This document shows positions 25,470 through 34,359 of a stretch of DNA of 64,000 nt, one piece after another (within the stretch, counting starts at the first letter, position 1; every line of letters begins with the position of its first letter). The stretch lies in NCBI GenBank assembly GCA_037142875.1, contig JBAWZV010000002.1, positions 124,001-188,000 on the forward strand. Reading direction: 5' to 3'. The notes beneath the pieces were generated by a model. It searched no databases, had not been told where the DNA came from, and saw nothing but the letters and a program-made list of their open reading frames with translations. Source of the stretch: PALSA-600 sp037142875. Lineage in GTDB: Bacteria > Actinomycetota > Thermoleophilia > Gaiellales > Gaiellaceae. The translations under genes and the position numbers were made by a program.

Positions 25470-26654
25470 GTGATCGCTGCAATCGTCATTCCGGCTTTCG
25501 ACCTGCGGGCGGCTCTCTGCCTGCAGCCGGGGCTCGAAACGGAGCCGGCAGCCCTCGCGCCGGCGCCCGGCAAGGAGGCGCTGATCGGCTCCGTCACGAC
25601 CGCAGCGCAGGCCAGGGGAGTGCGCGCCGGGATGCGTCTTGGCGAGGCGCTCGCGATCTGTCCGCAGCTCACCCTCGTCGAGCAGGATCCGGCAACGGTC
25701 GAGCAGGAGTGGGAGGGGGTGCTCCGCCGTCTCGAGGACGCCGGCTTTGCTGTCGAACCGTGCGGGCCGGGGCTTCTCTACTTCGAATCGGAGGGTGTCG
25801 AGCGTCTCTACGGCGGTCTCGAGCCTGCACTCAAACGCTCGCTCGCCGCTGTCGGGCAGCAGTGGGATGCTCGCGCAGGAGCAGCCAGGCGGCGGTTTGC
25901 CGCGCTTGCAGCCGCCAACGTGGCGCGGCCGGGGCAGGCGCTGATCGTCGCAGACGGCCGCACGCGCACCTTCCTTGCGCCGCTTCCGCTCGCGCTGCTA
26001 CCGCTCGACCGCAGCCGGTACGAGGAGCTCGAAAACCTTGGAGTCAGAACGATCGGACAGCTTGCCGGGCTGCCGGGTGGCGCCGTCGCCGAACGACTGG
26101 GGCCGGACGGCCGGCGTGCCTGGAGCCTGGCGAGAGGGGAGCAGGATGGAGGAGTCATGCCACGACGGCCGGCAGAGACTCTCCACGAGACGCTCGAGTT
26201 CCCGGAGGCAGTCGGCCAGGAGCTGACGCTCCGGCGCGGGCTCGGTGTGCTCGTCGACCGCCTGCTCGCACGACCGGAACGCGCGGGGCGTCCGCCCAGG
26301 AAGCTCGCCCTCTGGGCACGGCTTCCCGGCGGCGCCTCGTGGCACCGGACGGTCACTCTGCGCGAGCCGACGGCCGATCCGGCCCGGCTGCGGATGGCGC
26401 TCGGGTCGAAGCTGGCGGAGCTGCCGGCGCCCGCACTGAAACTTCGGCTCGAGCTGGTGGAGCTGGCCGAGTGCACCGGCGAGCAGCTTGAGCTGGTTCG
26501 GGCCGAAGGCCAAGTCATGCAAGGCCGGTTGCGGGAGGGTCTGCGCCAGGTGCGTGCAGCCGTCGGCTCCGGCGGAATCTCACACATCGTGGAGGTGGCG
26601 CCATGGTCCCGCATACCGGAAGCACGCGCCGTGCTCGTCCCGCGCGACGACTGA
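25470..26654 (+). CDS. imuB: ImuB-like Y-family polymerase homologue
   Basis: Adapter subunit of the damage-inducible mutasome with DnaE2. 394 residues with the Y-family fold but without the catalytic acids: the motif I position reads VIPAFDLRAAL in place of DMDAFF, and the second reads YFESEGVERLYGG in place of SIDEAY. A helix-hairpin region follows (LENLGVRTIGQLAGLPG). No imuA' gene precedes it. Starts GTG 25470 right after the paired SOS boxes. The next gene overlaps its 3' end. Confidence 0.88.
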   Translation: MIAAIVIPAFDLRAALCLQPGLETEPAALAPAPGKEALIGSVTTAAQARGVRAGMRLGEALAICPQLTLVEQDPATVEQEWEGVLRRLEDAGFAVEPCGPGLLYFESEGVERLYGGLEPALKRSLAAVGQQWDARAGAARRRFAALAAANVARPGQALIVADGRTRTFLAPLPLALLPLDRSRYEELENLGVRTIGQLAGLPGGAVAERLGPDGRRAWSLARGEQDGGVMPRRPAETLHETLEFPEAVGQELTLRRGLGVLVDRLLARPERAGRPPRKLALWARLPGGASWHRTVTLREPTADPARLRMALGSKLAELPAPALKLRLELVELAECTGEQLELVRAEGQVMQGRLREGLRQVRAAVGSGGISHIVEVAPWSRIPEARAVLVPRDD

Positions 26655-26878
26655 ATGCCCCGCGGCCTGCGCTCGTCGAGGGTCACGCCGACGGCACTCC
26701 TCGCCGGATCAACCGGCAGGAGGTCGCGCTGCTTCGTGAGGAGTGGCGCATCGTCGACCGCTGGTGGACGGAGGAGCCGGTCGACCGACGCTACTTCGAC
26801 GTGGTGCTCGAAACCGGCGAGAACACCGTCGTCTACCACGACGGCGAGAGCGGCATCTGGTTCATCCAGCGAGCCTGA
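26603..26878 (+). CDS. DUF6504-like small protein of the mutasome locus
   Basis: 91 residues. The C-terminal two-thirds match a small domain often found between imuB and dnaE2: VALLREEWRIVDRWWTEEPV, RRYFDVVLETG and a final GIWFIQRA. ATG 26603 is the only standard start and overlaps imuB by 52 bp; the conserved part begins after 26690. Probably a partner of the ImuB-DnaE2 system, but the biochemical role is unknown. Confidence 0.75.
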   Translation: MVPHTGSTRRARPARRLNAPRPALVEGHADGTPRRINRQEVALLREEWRIVDRWWTEEPVDRRYFDVVLETGENTVVYHDGESGIWFIQRA

Positions 26879-26893
26879 CAGCAGAAGCGGCGC

Positions 26894-29800
26894 ATGACGT
26901 ACGTCGAGCTGCACGCGCACTCGGCGTACTCGTTCCTCGACGGTGCCTCGCTTCCCGAGGAGCTGGCGGCGCGGGCGGCCGAGCTGGGCTACGACGCGTT
27001 CGCGCTGACCGACCACGACGGTGTCTACGGCTCGCTCGAGTTCGCCCATGCCGCCAAGCCGCTCGGCCTGCGGCCGATCACCGGCGCCGAGGTGACGCTC
27101 GCAGGCGGCGCGCACATCACGCTGCTCTGCGAGAGCCAGCGCGGCTACGCAAACCTCTGCCGCATCCTCACCGCCGCGCACGCCCAGACACGCGTCGTTG
27201 GCCGCGAACGTGACCTGCTGCCTGCTGCGGTCGACCTCGACACGGTGATGGCCCACAGCGAGGGGCTTGTGTGTCTCTCCGGATGTGCCCGTCATGGGCT
27301 CGGCACCGTCGATCCGACTGCAACGGCACGCCTTGGCGGGGCGTTCCCGGGCGCGTTCTACGTCGAGCTGCAACGCCCGTTCGAGCGCGGCGATCGCCGC
27401 CGCAACCTCGCCCTGCAGGCGCTCGCCGAGACGCTCGGCGTTCCAACGGTCGCAACCGGCGATGTGCACGCCCACCATGCGCGCCGCAGTCACCTGCAGG
27501 ACACGCTCGTTGCGATCCGGACACGCTCCTCACTCGACGGCTCCGAGCAGGAGCGACGTGGCAACCACGAGTCGGTGCTGCTCTCGCCAGCCGAGATGGC
27601 CGAGCGCCTCCCGCGCGCCGCCGTCGCCCGCACCCGCGAGATCGCCGACCGCTGTACCTTTGACCTCACCCAGGAGCTCGGCTACCGCTACCCGGACTTC
27701 TCCGACGGCCCAGACGCTGCCGACATTCGCCTGCGTACCGTCTGCGAATTGGCGTTCCACGTGCGCTACGGCGGTGAACGCGATCCGCTTACGGTTGCGA
27801 GGTGGCGGGAGCGGCTCGAGACGGAGCTGGCGTTGATCGGGCGGCTCGGGCTCGCCGGGTTCTTCCTCCTGCATCACGAGGTGCTCGAGCTTGCCCGCGA
27901 GATCGCACTCGACGTCCGCGGCCCCGGCTCTGCCCGCAACGTCCTGCCACCGGGCCGCGGACGTGGTTCGAGCGTTGGGTCGATCGTCTGCTATCTGACC
28001 GGCCTCTCGCACGTCGACCCGGTGCTTGCGAACCTCTCGCTCGGCCGGTTCCTGAACGACGAGATGGCCGGGGTACCAGACATCGACCTCGACTTCCCCC
28101 GGGACATCCGCGAGCGGCTGATCGTCGCGATCACCGAGCGTTACGGCCGCGACCACGCCGCGCTCGTCGCCACGTTCTCGACGTACCGCAGTCGTGGTGC
28201 AATCCGCGATGTCGGGAAGGCGCTGAGCCTGCCCTACGGCGAGCTGGAGCGCCTCGCCCGCGTCACCGACGGTTGGGACGCCACGCAGGTCGCCGAGGAG
28301 CTCGACACGGTCTCCGGCCGCCACAGCGGGCCGCGGTGGGCGGCCTTCAGGGAGCTGACCCGGGAGATCGCCGGGCTGCCACGTCACATCTCACAGCATC
28401 CCGGCGGGATGATCATCTCGACGAGGCCGCTGATCGATCTCGTACCCGTCCAGCCGGCCGCGATGGCTGGACGTCAGATCTGCCAGTGGGACAAGGACTC
28501 CTGCTCCGATGCGGGCTTCCTCAAGATTGACCTGCTCGGCCTCGGGATGCTCTCGGCGGTCGAGGATGCCGTCGAGCAGATCGCCCGCTTGCGGAGTGAG
28601 CCGATCGATCTCTCCCGCATCCCGCTCGACGACCCGGGCGTGTACGCGGAGATCCAGGTTGCCGACACGGTCGGGGTCTTCCAGATCGAGAGCCGCGCGC
28701 AGATGCAGAGCCTCCTACGCACCCGCCCGGAGAACCTCCACGACCTCACTGTCCAGGTCGCGCTCGTCCGTCCAGGGCCGATCCAGGGAAAGTCCGTCCA
28801 CCCGTACATCTCTCACCGTCAGAGTCTCCGCGACGACCCCGCGTTCATCTACCCGGTCGAGCATGAGCTGCTGCGTGAGCCGCTGCGCGACACCCTCGGT
28901 GTGGTCGTCTTCCAGGACCAGGTGCTCGACGTCTCGATGGCCTGCGCCGGGTTCACAGTGGGGGAGGCCGAGGGGCTTCGCCGGGCGATGAGCCGCAAGC
29001 GCAGCGAGGCGGCGATCCAGGCGTTTCGGCCCCGGTTCGTCGCAGGGTGCCTCGAAAACGCGATCGACGAGCAGACCGCGCATGCGATCTACGACAAGCT
29101 CGTCGGCTTCTCCGGATTCGGCTTCCCCCGTTCGCACGCGGCCGCGTTTGCGTTGCTCGCCTACCAGTCTGCGTGGCTGCGCTGCCACTACCCGGCCGAG
29201 TTTCTCTGCTCGCTGCTGAACGCCCAGCCGATGGGCTTCTACCCGCCGGCGTCGCTGATCCGCGACGCCCAGCGGCGCGGGGTGGAGGTACATCCGCCGG
29301 ATGTCAACCGAAGCGACGCCCGCTGTGCGATCGAAGCCGGCGCCGTCCGGATCGGGCTCGGCTACGTCCGCTCGGTCGGATCAACCGAGGCAGAGCTGCT
29401 CGCCGAAGCCGCCCCGTTTGCCGACGTCGGCGACCTCGCCCGCCGCGGCCCGGTCGGGAAGGGCGTGCTCGAAGCGCTCGTCTCTGCCGGCGCCTGCGAC
29501 GAGTGGGGGCCACGCCGCGAGCTTCTCTGGCGCCTCGGTGTCACCCCTCGCGGCGAGAACGTCAGCGGCGGCTCGCGGCAGCTCGCCCTGCCGATCGGCC
29601 CAACCGCCGAGACACCCGAGCTTCCAGTCCAGACCGACTGGGAGCGGATGCTGGCCGACTACCGCCACACCTCCGTCTCGGTCGGCGTGCACCCGCTCGA
29701 CCTGCTGCGACCGCATCTCCCCGAGTCGTGCGTGCCAAGCAACGAGCTGTCCGGTGTCCCGAACCGCTCCCTTGTCTCCGTCGCCGGTCTCACGGTCGCC

Positions 29801-30082
29801 CGTCAGCGCCCGTCGACTGCCAACGGCATCGTCTTCATGCTCCTCGAGGACGAGCACGGCCAGATGAACCTGATCATCCCGCCCCCCGTCTACGAGGCGC
29901 ACCGCTCGATCGTCCGCAGCGAGCCGCTGCTGCTCGCCCGCGGCCGCTTCGAACGCGTCGGCCGCAACGAGAACGTCCTCGTCGACTCCCTCGAATCCCT
30001 CGGCCCCCTCGCCCGTCGCATCGCAGGCAAGGCAGAGGTGCGCTCATCGCTCCCCGGCGCCCACCACTTCGGGGGCCGCTGA
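26894..30082 (+). CDS. dnaE2: error-prone DNA polymerase DnaE2 (ImuC)
   Basis: 1062-residue C-family polymerase for translesion synthesis. N-terminal PHP domain (YVELHAHSAYSFLDGASLPE, ALTDHDGVYGSLEF), the palm with its catalytic Asp pair in GVPDIDLDFPRDIRERLI and GRGSSVGSIVCYLTGLSH, the finger region GFPRSHAAAFALLAYQSAWLR, and a C-terminal OB fold. A clamp-binding-like QLALPI occurs near residue 895. Its length is typical of DnaE2, shorter than replicative DnaE. Third gene of the SOS cassette. Confidence 0.96.
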   Translation: MTYVELHAHSAYSFLDGASLPEELAARAAELGYDAFALTDHDGVYGSLEFAHAAKPLGLRPITGAEVTLAGGAHITLLCESQRGYANLCRILTAAHAQTRVVGRERDLLPAAVDLDTVMAHSEGLVCLSGCARHGLGTVDPTATARLGGAFPGAFYVELQRPFERGDRRRNLALQALAETLGVPTVATGDVHAHHARRSHLQDTLVAIRTRSSLDGSEQERRGNHESVLLSPAEMAERLPRAAVARTREIADRCTFDLTQELGYRYPDFSDGPDAADIRLRTVCELAFHVRYGGERDPLTVARWRERLETELALIGRLGLAGFFLLHHEVLELAREIALDVRGPGSARNVLPPGRGRGSSVGSIVCYLTGLSHVDPVLANLSLGRFLNDEMAGVPDIDLDFPRDIRERLIVAITERYGRDHAALVATFSTYRSRGAIRDVGKALSLPYGELERLARVTDGWDATQVAEELDTVSGRHSGPRWAAFRELTREIAGLPRHISQHPGGMIISTRPLIDLVPVQPAAMAGRQICQWDKDSCSDAGFLKIDLLGLGMLSAVEDAVEQIARLRSEPIDLSRIPLDDPGVYAEIQVADTVGVFQIESRAQMQSLLRTRPENLHDLTVQVALVRPGPIQGKSVHPYISHRQSLRDDPAFIYPVEHELLREPLRDTLGVVVFQDQVLDVSMACAGFTVGEAEGLRRAMSRKRSEAAIQAFRPRFVAGCLENAIDEQTAHAIYDKLVGFSGFGFPRSHAAAFALLAYQSAWLRCHYPAEFLCSLLNAQPMGFYPPASLIRDAQRRGVEVHPPDVNRSDARCAIEAGAVRIGLGYVRSVGSTEAELLAEAAPFADVGDLARRGPVGKGVLEALVSAGACDEWGPRRELLWRLGVTPRGENVSGGSRQLALPIGPTAETPELPVQTDWERMLADYRHTSVSVGVHPLDLLRPHLPESCVPSNELSGVPNRSLVSVAGLTVARQRPSTANGIVFMLLEDEHGQMNLIIPPPVYEAHRSIVRSEPLLLARGRFERVGRNENVLVDSLESLGPLARRIAGKAEVRSSLPGAHHFGGR

Positions 30083-30119
30083 TGGACAGCACGACGCACG
30101 CCGAGGCTGCGCGTGGTTG

Positions 30120-30251
30120 CTACCCGCGTGTCAGGTTGATGTCGCTGATCGCCGCGGAGCCGTCGGGCAGCTTGATGCTCACCTTGCCGGTGAAGGTCTT
30201 GCCGGAGAACGTGCCCTTGATCGACCACGCCAGACCGAGTGCGCACGGCAT
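30120..30251 (-). CDS. 43-residue ORF, possible fragment of a secreted beta-domain protein
   Basis: Minus-strand frame from ATG 30251 to TAG 30120, just 6 nt after the stop of the 104-residue gene upstream of it. It reads WSIKGTFSGKTFTGKVSIKL and ends ISDINLTRG, alternating polar and hydrophobic residues as in a beta-sandwich repeat. There is no signal peptide or upstream half in frame, so it may be the surviving end of a longer protein. It lies between dnaE2 and the next minus-strand gene. Confidence 0.35.
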   Translation of the reverse strand: MPCALGLAWSIKGTFSGKTFTGKVSIKLPDGSAAISDINLTRG

Positions 30252-30257
30252 GCAAGC

Positions 30258-30572
30258 TCAGTTGTTCTCGATCTCGAGCCCGAACTCGGGAAGCCGCTTG
30301 ACGACGGCCCGGTTGAACTCGGCCTCGTACGTCTCGCCGGTCTCCTCGTCAAGCGTGCGCGCGTAGGAGTCGCGGATGTCGGCGAGGATCTCGGTTCCGG
30401 TCTCGACGGCATCGACGTAGTCGCCGTAGAGCTCCTCGGCTTCGTCGCGGCTCGCACGGTTGTAGGCATCCAGACGTTCGCGCGCCTCGATGATCACCTC
30501 GGGGTAGTCGCGAACGAAGAGGTCAAGCTGGCGCACGATCAGGTCGTGGAATCTGCTGCGGCGAAAGATCAC
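30258..30572 (-). CDS. hypothetical helical protein, 104 residues
   Basis: Acidic, all-helical, soluble protein (FRRSRFHDLIVRQLDLFVRD to RLPEFGLEIENN) with no recognised domain. GTG 30572 overlaps the glycosyltransferase stop (GTGA), so the two genes are co-translated and probably co-functional. The unusually high share of Glu, Asp and Arg suggests a coiled helical bundle. Confidence 0.6.
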   Translation of the reverse strand: MIFRRSRFHDLIVRQLDLFVRDYPEVIIEARERLDAYNRASRDEAEELYGDYVDAVETGTEILADIRDSYARTLDEETGETYEAEFNRAVVKRLPEFGLEIENN

Positions 30573-31606
30573 GCGAGCTCCCGGTAGAGCGCGAGGTGCG
30601 AGGCCGCCGCTGCCTCCCAGGTCAGCTCCGCACGCGCCCGCTCGGCTCCTGCGCGGGCTGCGGCAAGGGCAGTGGGGTCGGCAAGCAGCTCGGCGGCGGC
30701 CGCCGTGAGCGCCTCGACGTCCCCGGCGGCGACGACCCGGCCTGCGCCGTAGCGCTCGATCGGCTCGGCGAGTCCGCCTGCGTCGTAGGCGACAGCCGGC
30801 ACCCCGGCCCCGAGCGCCTGCAGGAGCGCTCCCGACTGGTCGAGCTCGGCCCGGTACGGGAAGATCGCCACCGTCGCCTCGGAGAGCGCCCGGTCGAGGT
30901 CGACGGGGGAGAGGTACTCGAGCCGCCACTCCGTTCGGGGCGCGTCACGGAGGCCCGACAGGTCCATCGCAGGATCCCCGGCGACGAGAAGTCGAGCGTC
31001 GGGCAGTCGCCGCACGACCTCGATCGCGTCGGGCAGCCCCTTGTACGGGCGGATCACGCCGAGCGCGAGGATCGTCTGGCCGTCGTCGGCGCGCACAGCG
31101 TTGCTCGGGTAGACGGGGTGCGAGATCACGCGGGTCTCGATCCCGAGCTCAGCGAGGGTCGCCGCGCCACGCTCGGTGTGGACGACGACGCGGTCGAAGC
31201 GCTCGAGCAGCCGCGTCCACAGGTCGCGCTTCCCGGCTGTTCGCCGCGGCAGGAGATCGTGCGCGGTGAAGACCGACGGCGAGCGGAAGCGAATGTGGAC
31301 GTCCACCTGCGGCACCGGCAGCCACTGGACGTGCAGCACGTCTGTCCGTAGGCGGGCAAGCGAGGTTGCGACGAGGAGGTGCTCGGCGAGCTTGACCGGA
31401 AGTCGGGCCTTCGACCGGCGAAACAGACGCGACGAGAGCGGGTAGAACCGCTCGTTGCGCCGATACCTGACCGCGGGCGGCAGATCCGAGAACCGGAACG
31501 GCGACGTGGCGAGCTCCACGTCTGCTCCAGCGGCGGCGAGGGCCGTCGCGAGCTCGTGGTCGTACCACGGCGTATACGCAGGAGGGTCGGCAAGAACGAC
31601 GCGCAC
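30569..31606 (-). CDS. GT4-family glycosyltransferase
   Basis: 345 residues in two Rossmann-like halves (GT-B fold). The N-terminal half has VVLADPPAYTPWYDHELATAL and VFTAHDLLPRR; the C-terminal half has ILALGVIRPYKGLPDAIEVV, the nucleotide-sugar signature E-x7-E-like SEATVAIFPYRAELDQSGALLQALGAG. Probably cytoplasmic and involved in a cell-surface glycan. Start GTG 31606, with minus-strand TACTGT 6 nt upstream. Confidence 0.88.
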   Translation of the reverse strand: MRVVLADPPAYTPWYDHELATALAAAGADVELATSPFRFSDLPPAVRYRRNERFYPLSSRLFRRSKARLPVKLAEHLLVATSLARLRTDVLHVQWLPVPQVDVHIRFRSPSVFTAHDLLPRRTAGKRDLWTRLLERFDRVVVHTERGAATLAELGIETRVISHPVYPSNAVRADDGQTILALGVIRPYKGLPDAIEVVRRLPDARLLVAGDPAMDLSGLRDAPRTEWRLEYLSPVDLDRALSEATVAIFPYRAELDQSGALLQALGAGVPAVAYDAGGLAEPIERYGAGRVVAAGDVEALTAAAAELLADPTALAAARAGAERARAELTWEAAAASHLALYRELA

Positions 31607-31611
31607 GTGCC

Positions 31612-31618
31612 TACAGTA
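31612..31618. promoter_or_regulatory. bidirectional -10 element TACAGTA between GT4 and EEP genes
   Basis: Plus strand TACAGT (31612-31617) ends 6 nt before GTG 31624. Minus strand TACTGT (31618-31613) ends 6 nt before GTG 31606. The start codons are 17 bp apart. The heptamer is symmetric in the TANNNTA sense and serves both genes. Confidence 0.6.
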
Positions 31619-31623
31619 GAGGC

Positions 31624-32502
31624 GTGCTCGTCCGGACATGGAACCTGTGCCACGGCAACACGGTCCCGCTGGGCCGCAAGGCCTACCTGCGCGAGATGGT
31701 CGAGCTGGCCACCGCCGACCAGCCTGACATCGTCTGCTTCCAGGAGGTGCCCGCCTGGGCGCTCGAGAAGATGGGCGAGTGGACGGGCATGACGAGCACG
31801 TCGGCGCGCGCCCGCGGCGCAACCGTCGGGCCTGTTCGTATCCCCTCGGGGGTCGGGAAGGCACTCACCTCGCTGAACCACGGCAAGCTGCGCTCGGCGT
31901 TCTCCGGCCAGGGCAACGTCATCCTCGTCCCGCACGACGCCCGCATCACCGGGGAGAAGACAATCACGCTCAACACGAACCCGTTTTGCGAGGAGGAGGG
32001 CAAGAAGCTCGGCCTCGACGAGAAGATGATGCGCTGGTGGGAGCACGAGCGGCGCGTCTGCCAGATCGCACACGTCGAGCTTGCGAGCGGCCGTCGCCTT
32101 CTTGTCGCGAACCTGCACGCGACGAGCTACCCCAAGGACGTCCGGCTACCCGACGCGGAGTTGCGACGGGCAACGCGCTTCATCGACCGCCAGTCGGAGA
32201 TCGACGAGGTCGTGGTCGCCGCCGGTGACTTCAACATCACCCGCGCCGACTCGAAGACGATCGTCACGCTCCTCGCCCTCCCGAAGGATGACCGCTGGTC
32301 GGACACGGGCCCGCAGATCGACCACGTGCTCGTCCGAGGCGCGGCGACCGGGTCAGTGCGGGTCTGGACTGACGAGGAGCGGGTGTTCGACGGGAAGCTG
32401 CTGTCGGACCATGCGCCCGTTGACGTCGACGTCCTCGCTGGCCGGGTGCGGACTCAGGCGTCGGCCGAGGTGCGCAGCCCGAGCTCCGACGCGATCGGCT
32501 GA
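31624..32502 (+). CDS. endonuclease/exonuclease/phosphatase family protein
   Basis: 292 residues with the metal-dependent EEP motifs in order: WNLCHGN at the N terminus, CFQEVP (metal-binding Glu), NLHATSY, AAGDFNITRADS, and the C-terminal SDHAPVDVDV catalytic His. It lacks a signal peptide. Could act on DNA, RNA or a phosphoester; no more can be said. Its 3' end overlaps the convergent HD gene by 49 bp. Confidence 0.88.
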   Translation: MLVRTWNLCHGNTVPLGRKAYLREMVELATADQPDIVCFQEVPAWALEKMGEWTGMTSTSARARGATVGPVRIPSGVGKALTSLNHGKLRSAFSGQGNVILVPHDARITGEKTITLNTNPFCEEEGKKLGLDEKMMRWWEHERRVCQIAHVELASGRRLLVANLHATSYPKDVRLPDAELRRATRFIDRQSEIDEVVVAAGDFNITRADSKTIVTLLALPKDDRWSDTGPQIDHVLVRGAATGSVRVWTDEERVFDGKLLSDHAPVDVDVLAGRVRTQASAEVRSPSSDAIG

Positions 32503-33026
32503 AGCGCCGCCACGACGTTTGCGATGTGCTCGTCGAGCTCGAGGCCGAGCAGCTCAGCGCCGGCGTAGACCTCGTCGCGATGCACCCCGGCAGCAAATGA
32601 CGGCTGCTTGAGTTTCTTCTTGACCGACTTCGGTTCGAGGCCTTCGAGGCCGGTAGGACGGACAAGTCCGCACGCGTGGACGAAACCGGACAGCTCGTCG
32701 CAGGCAAAGAGCGTCTTCTCGAGAAGCGTGTCTCGTGAGAGCTCGAGATGCTCGGCGTGTGAGAGCACAGCCCGGATGACCTCTTCTGGGTAGCCCTCCT
32801 CGTGAAGGATCGGAGCGCCGTCCTGCGGATGCTGGTCGAGCGTGGGGTGCATCTCGTAGTCGAAGTCGTGCAGCAACGCGGTGACGCGCCACAGCTCCTC
32901 GTTCTCGCCAAACCTCCGCGCATACGACGAGGTCGATGCCTCGACCGCCAGCGCGTGACGCAGGAGAGCCTCGCCCTTGGTGTAGCGCGTGAGCGTCGCC
33001 CAGGCTTGGTCGCGGGTCGGGGCCAA
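32454..33026 (-). CDS. HD-domain (HDIG-type) hydrolase
   Basis: 190 residues. HALAVEAS, ALLHDFDYEMHP and HEEGYPEEVIRAVLSHAEH are the metal-binding HD-superfamily motifs of the HDIG subgroup. I place the start at TTG 33026: the family begins LxxxxAWATLxxYxKGEALLRHALAVEA just there, and minus-strand TATCGT ends 10 nt upstream. ATG or GTG starts further on would cut into the domain. Substrate unknown, commonly a nucleotide. Confidence 0.8.
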   Translation of the reverse strand: MAPTRDQAWATLTRYTKGEALLRHALAVEASTSSYARRFGENEELWRVTALLHDFDYEMHPTLDQHPQDGAPILHEEGYPEEVIRAVLSHAEHLELSRDTLLEKTLFACDELSGFVHACGLVRPTGLEGLEPKSVKKKLKQPSFAAGVHRDEVYAGAELLGLELDEHIANVVAALQPIASELGLRTSADA

Positions 33027-33035
33027 GATGGCAGC

Positions 33036-33042
33036 TACGATA
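33036..33042. promoter_or_regulatory. bidirectional -10 element TACGATA between HD gene and murA
   Basis: Plus strand TACGAT (33036-33041) ends 10 nt before the murA GTG 33052. Minus strand TATCGT (33042-33037) ends 10 nt before the HD TTG 33026. The spacing is the same on both sides and the start codons are 25 bp apart. Confidence 0.6.
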
Positions 33043-33051
33043 CCCGCCGCC

Positions 33052-34359
33052 GTGACGAGTACTGCCGTGAGACAAGGATCTGCCACGGAGTCATTCGTGA
33101 TCGAGGGTGGTCGGCGACTCGCAGGCCACGTCCGCACAGCCGGAAACAAGAACGGCGCACTGCCGATCCTGGCCGCCTGCCTGCTCACCGACGAGCCGGT
33201 CACGCTCGACAACGTCCCTCGTATTCGCGACGTCGAGACGATGCTCGCGCTGCTACGCGACCTCGGAGCCGAGGCCGACTGGATCGGCCCGAACGAGGTT
33301 CGAGTGCACGCCGCGGAGCCGATCAGCCCCGACGTCGATGAGGCTCTCGCTGAACGGATGCGCGCGTCGTTCCTCGTCGCCGGCCCACTGCTCGCCCGGT
33401 TTGGTCGCGCCAGCGTTCCGCCACCTGGCGGCGACGTCATTGGCCGCCGCCGGCTCGACCCACACCTTCACGCCTTCGCCAAGCTCGGCGTCGAGGTCGA
33501 GATCAACGCGCGCTACGAGCTGCGCACCTCCGGCCTCGTCGGCACTGACATCTACCTCGACGAGGCGTCCGTCATGGCGACCGAGAATGCCGTGATGGCC
33601 GCCACGCTTGCCAAGGGGCGCACGACACTGACGAATGCCGCCTCCGAGCCGCACGTCCAGGATCTCTGCCGCTTCCTGGTCGCGCTCGGAGCCGAGATCG
33701 ACGGCGTTGGCTCAAACGTCATCCACATCACCGGCGTCGAGCGCCTGACCGGCGGCTCCCACCGGATCGGCGCCGACCACATCGAGGTTGCGAGCTTCAT
33801 CGGCCTTGCCGCTGTCACGAACTCCGACATCACGATCGACGACGTCGAGCCGGGCGATCTCGTCTCGATCCTTCCGGCCTTCGAGCGTCTCGGCGTGCAC
33901 GTTGAGCTGAACGGCACGTCGATCCGTGTTCCCCCTGATCAACCGCTCGTGATCTGTGACGACATCGGCGGCCAGATCCCGAAGCTCGAGGACGGCCCGT
34001 GGCCAGCGTTCCCGGCCGACCTCACCTCGATCGGCCTCGCCGTCGCGACGCAGGCGCACGGCACGATCCTGATCTTCGAGAAGATGTTCGAGAACCGCCT
34101 GTTCTTCGTCGACAAGCTCGTGTCGATGGGCGCCCGGATCATCCTGTGCGACCCACACCGCGCGATCGTGGACGGGCCGTCGAAGCTGTACGGCCAGCGG
34201 ATGTCGAGCCCCGACATCCGAGCCGGGATGGCTCTCCTGATCGCAAGTCTCTGCGCGGAGGGCATCTCGACGATCGGGAACGTCAGCGAGATCGACCGCG
34301 GCTACGAGCAGATCGACGCGCGGCTTCGCGGCCTCGGCGCGTCGATCGAACGCGTCTAG
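33052..34359 (+). CDS. murA: UDP-N-acetylglucosamine 1-carboxyvinyltransferase
   Basis: First committed step of peptidoglycan synthesis: transfers enolpyruvyl from PEP to UDP-GlcNAc. 435 residues from GTG 33052. The active-site loop is MRASFLVAGPLLARFG then PPPGGDVIGRRRLD: the usual catalytic Cys (E. coli Cys115) is Asp128 here. The Asp form is known from Mycobacterium tuberculosis and makes the enzyme insensitive to fosfomycin. Its stop overlaps the convergent S8 peptidase stop by 4 bp. Confidence 0.96.
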   Translation: MTSTAVRQGSATESFVIEGGRRLAGHVRTAGNKNGALPILAACLLTDEPVTLDNVPRIRDVETMLALLRDLGAEADWIGPNEVRVHAAEPISPDVDEALAERMRASFLVAGPLLARFGRASVPPPGGDVIGRRRLDPHLHAFAKLGVEVEINARYELRTSGLVGTDIYLDEASVMATENAVMAATLAKGRTTLTNAASEPHVQDLCRFLVALGAEIDGVGSNVIHITGVERLTGGSHRIGADHIEVASFIGLAAVTNSDITIDDVEPGDLVSILPAFERLGVHVELNGTSIRVPPDQPLVICDDIGGQIPKLEDGPWPAFPADLTSIGLAVATQAHGTILIFEKMFENRLFFVDKLVSMGARIILCDPHRAIVDGPSKLYGQRMSSPDIRAGMALLIASLCAEGISTIGNVSEIDRGYEQIDARLRGLGASIERV

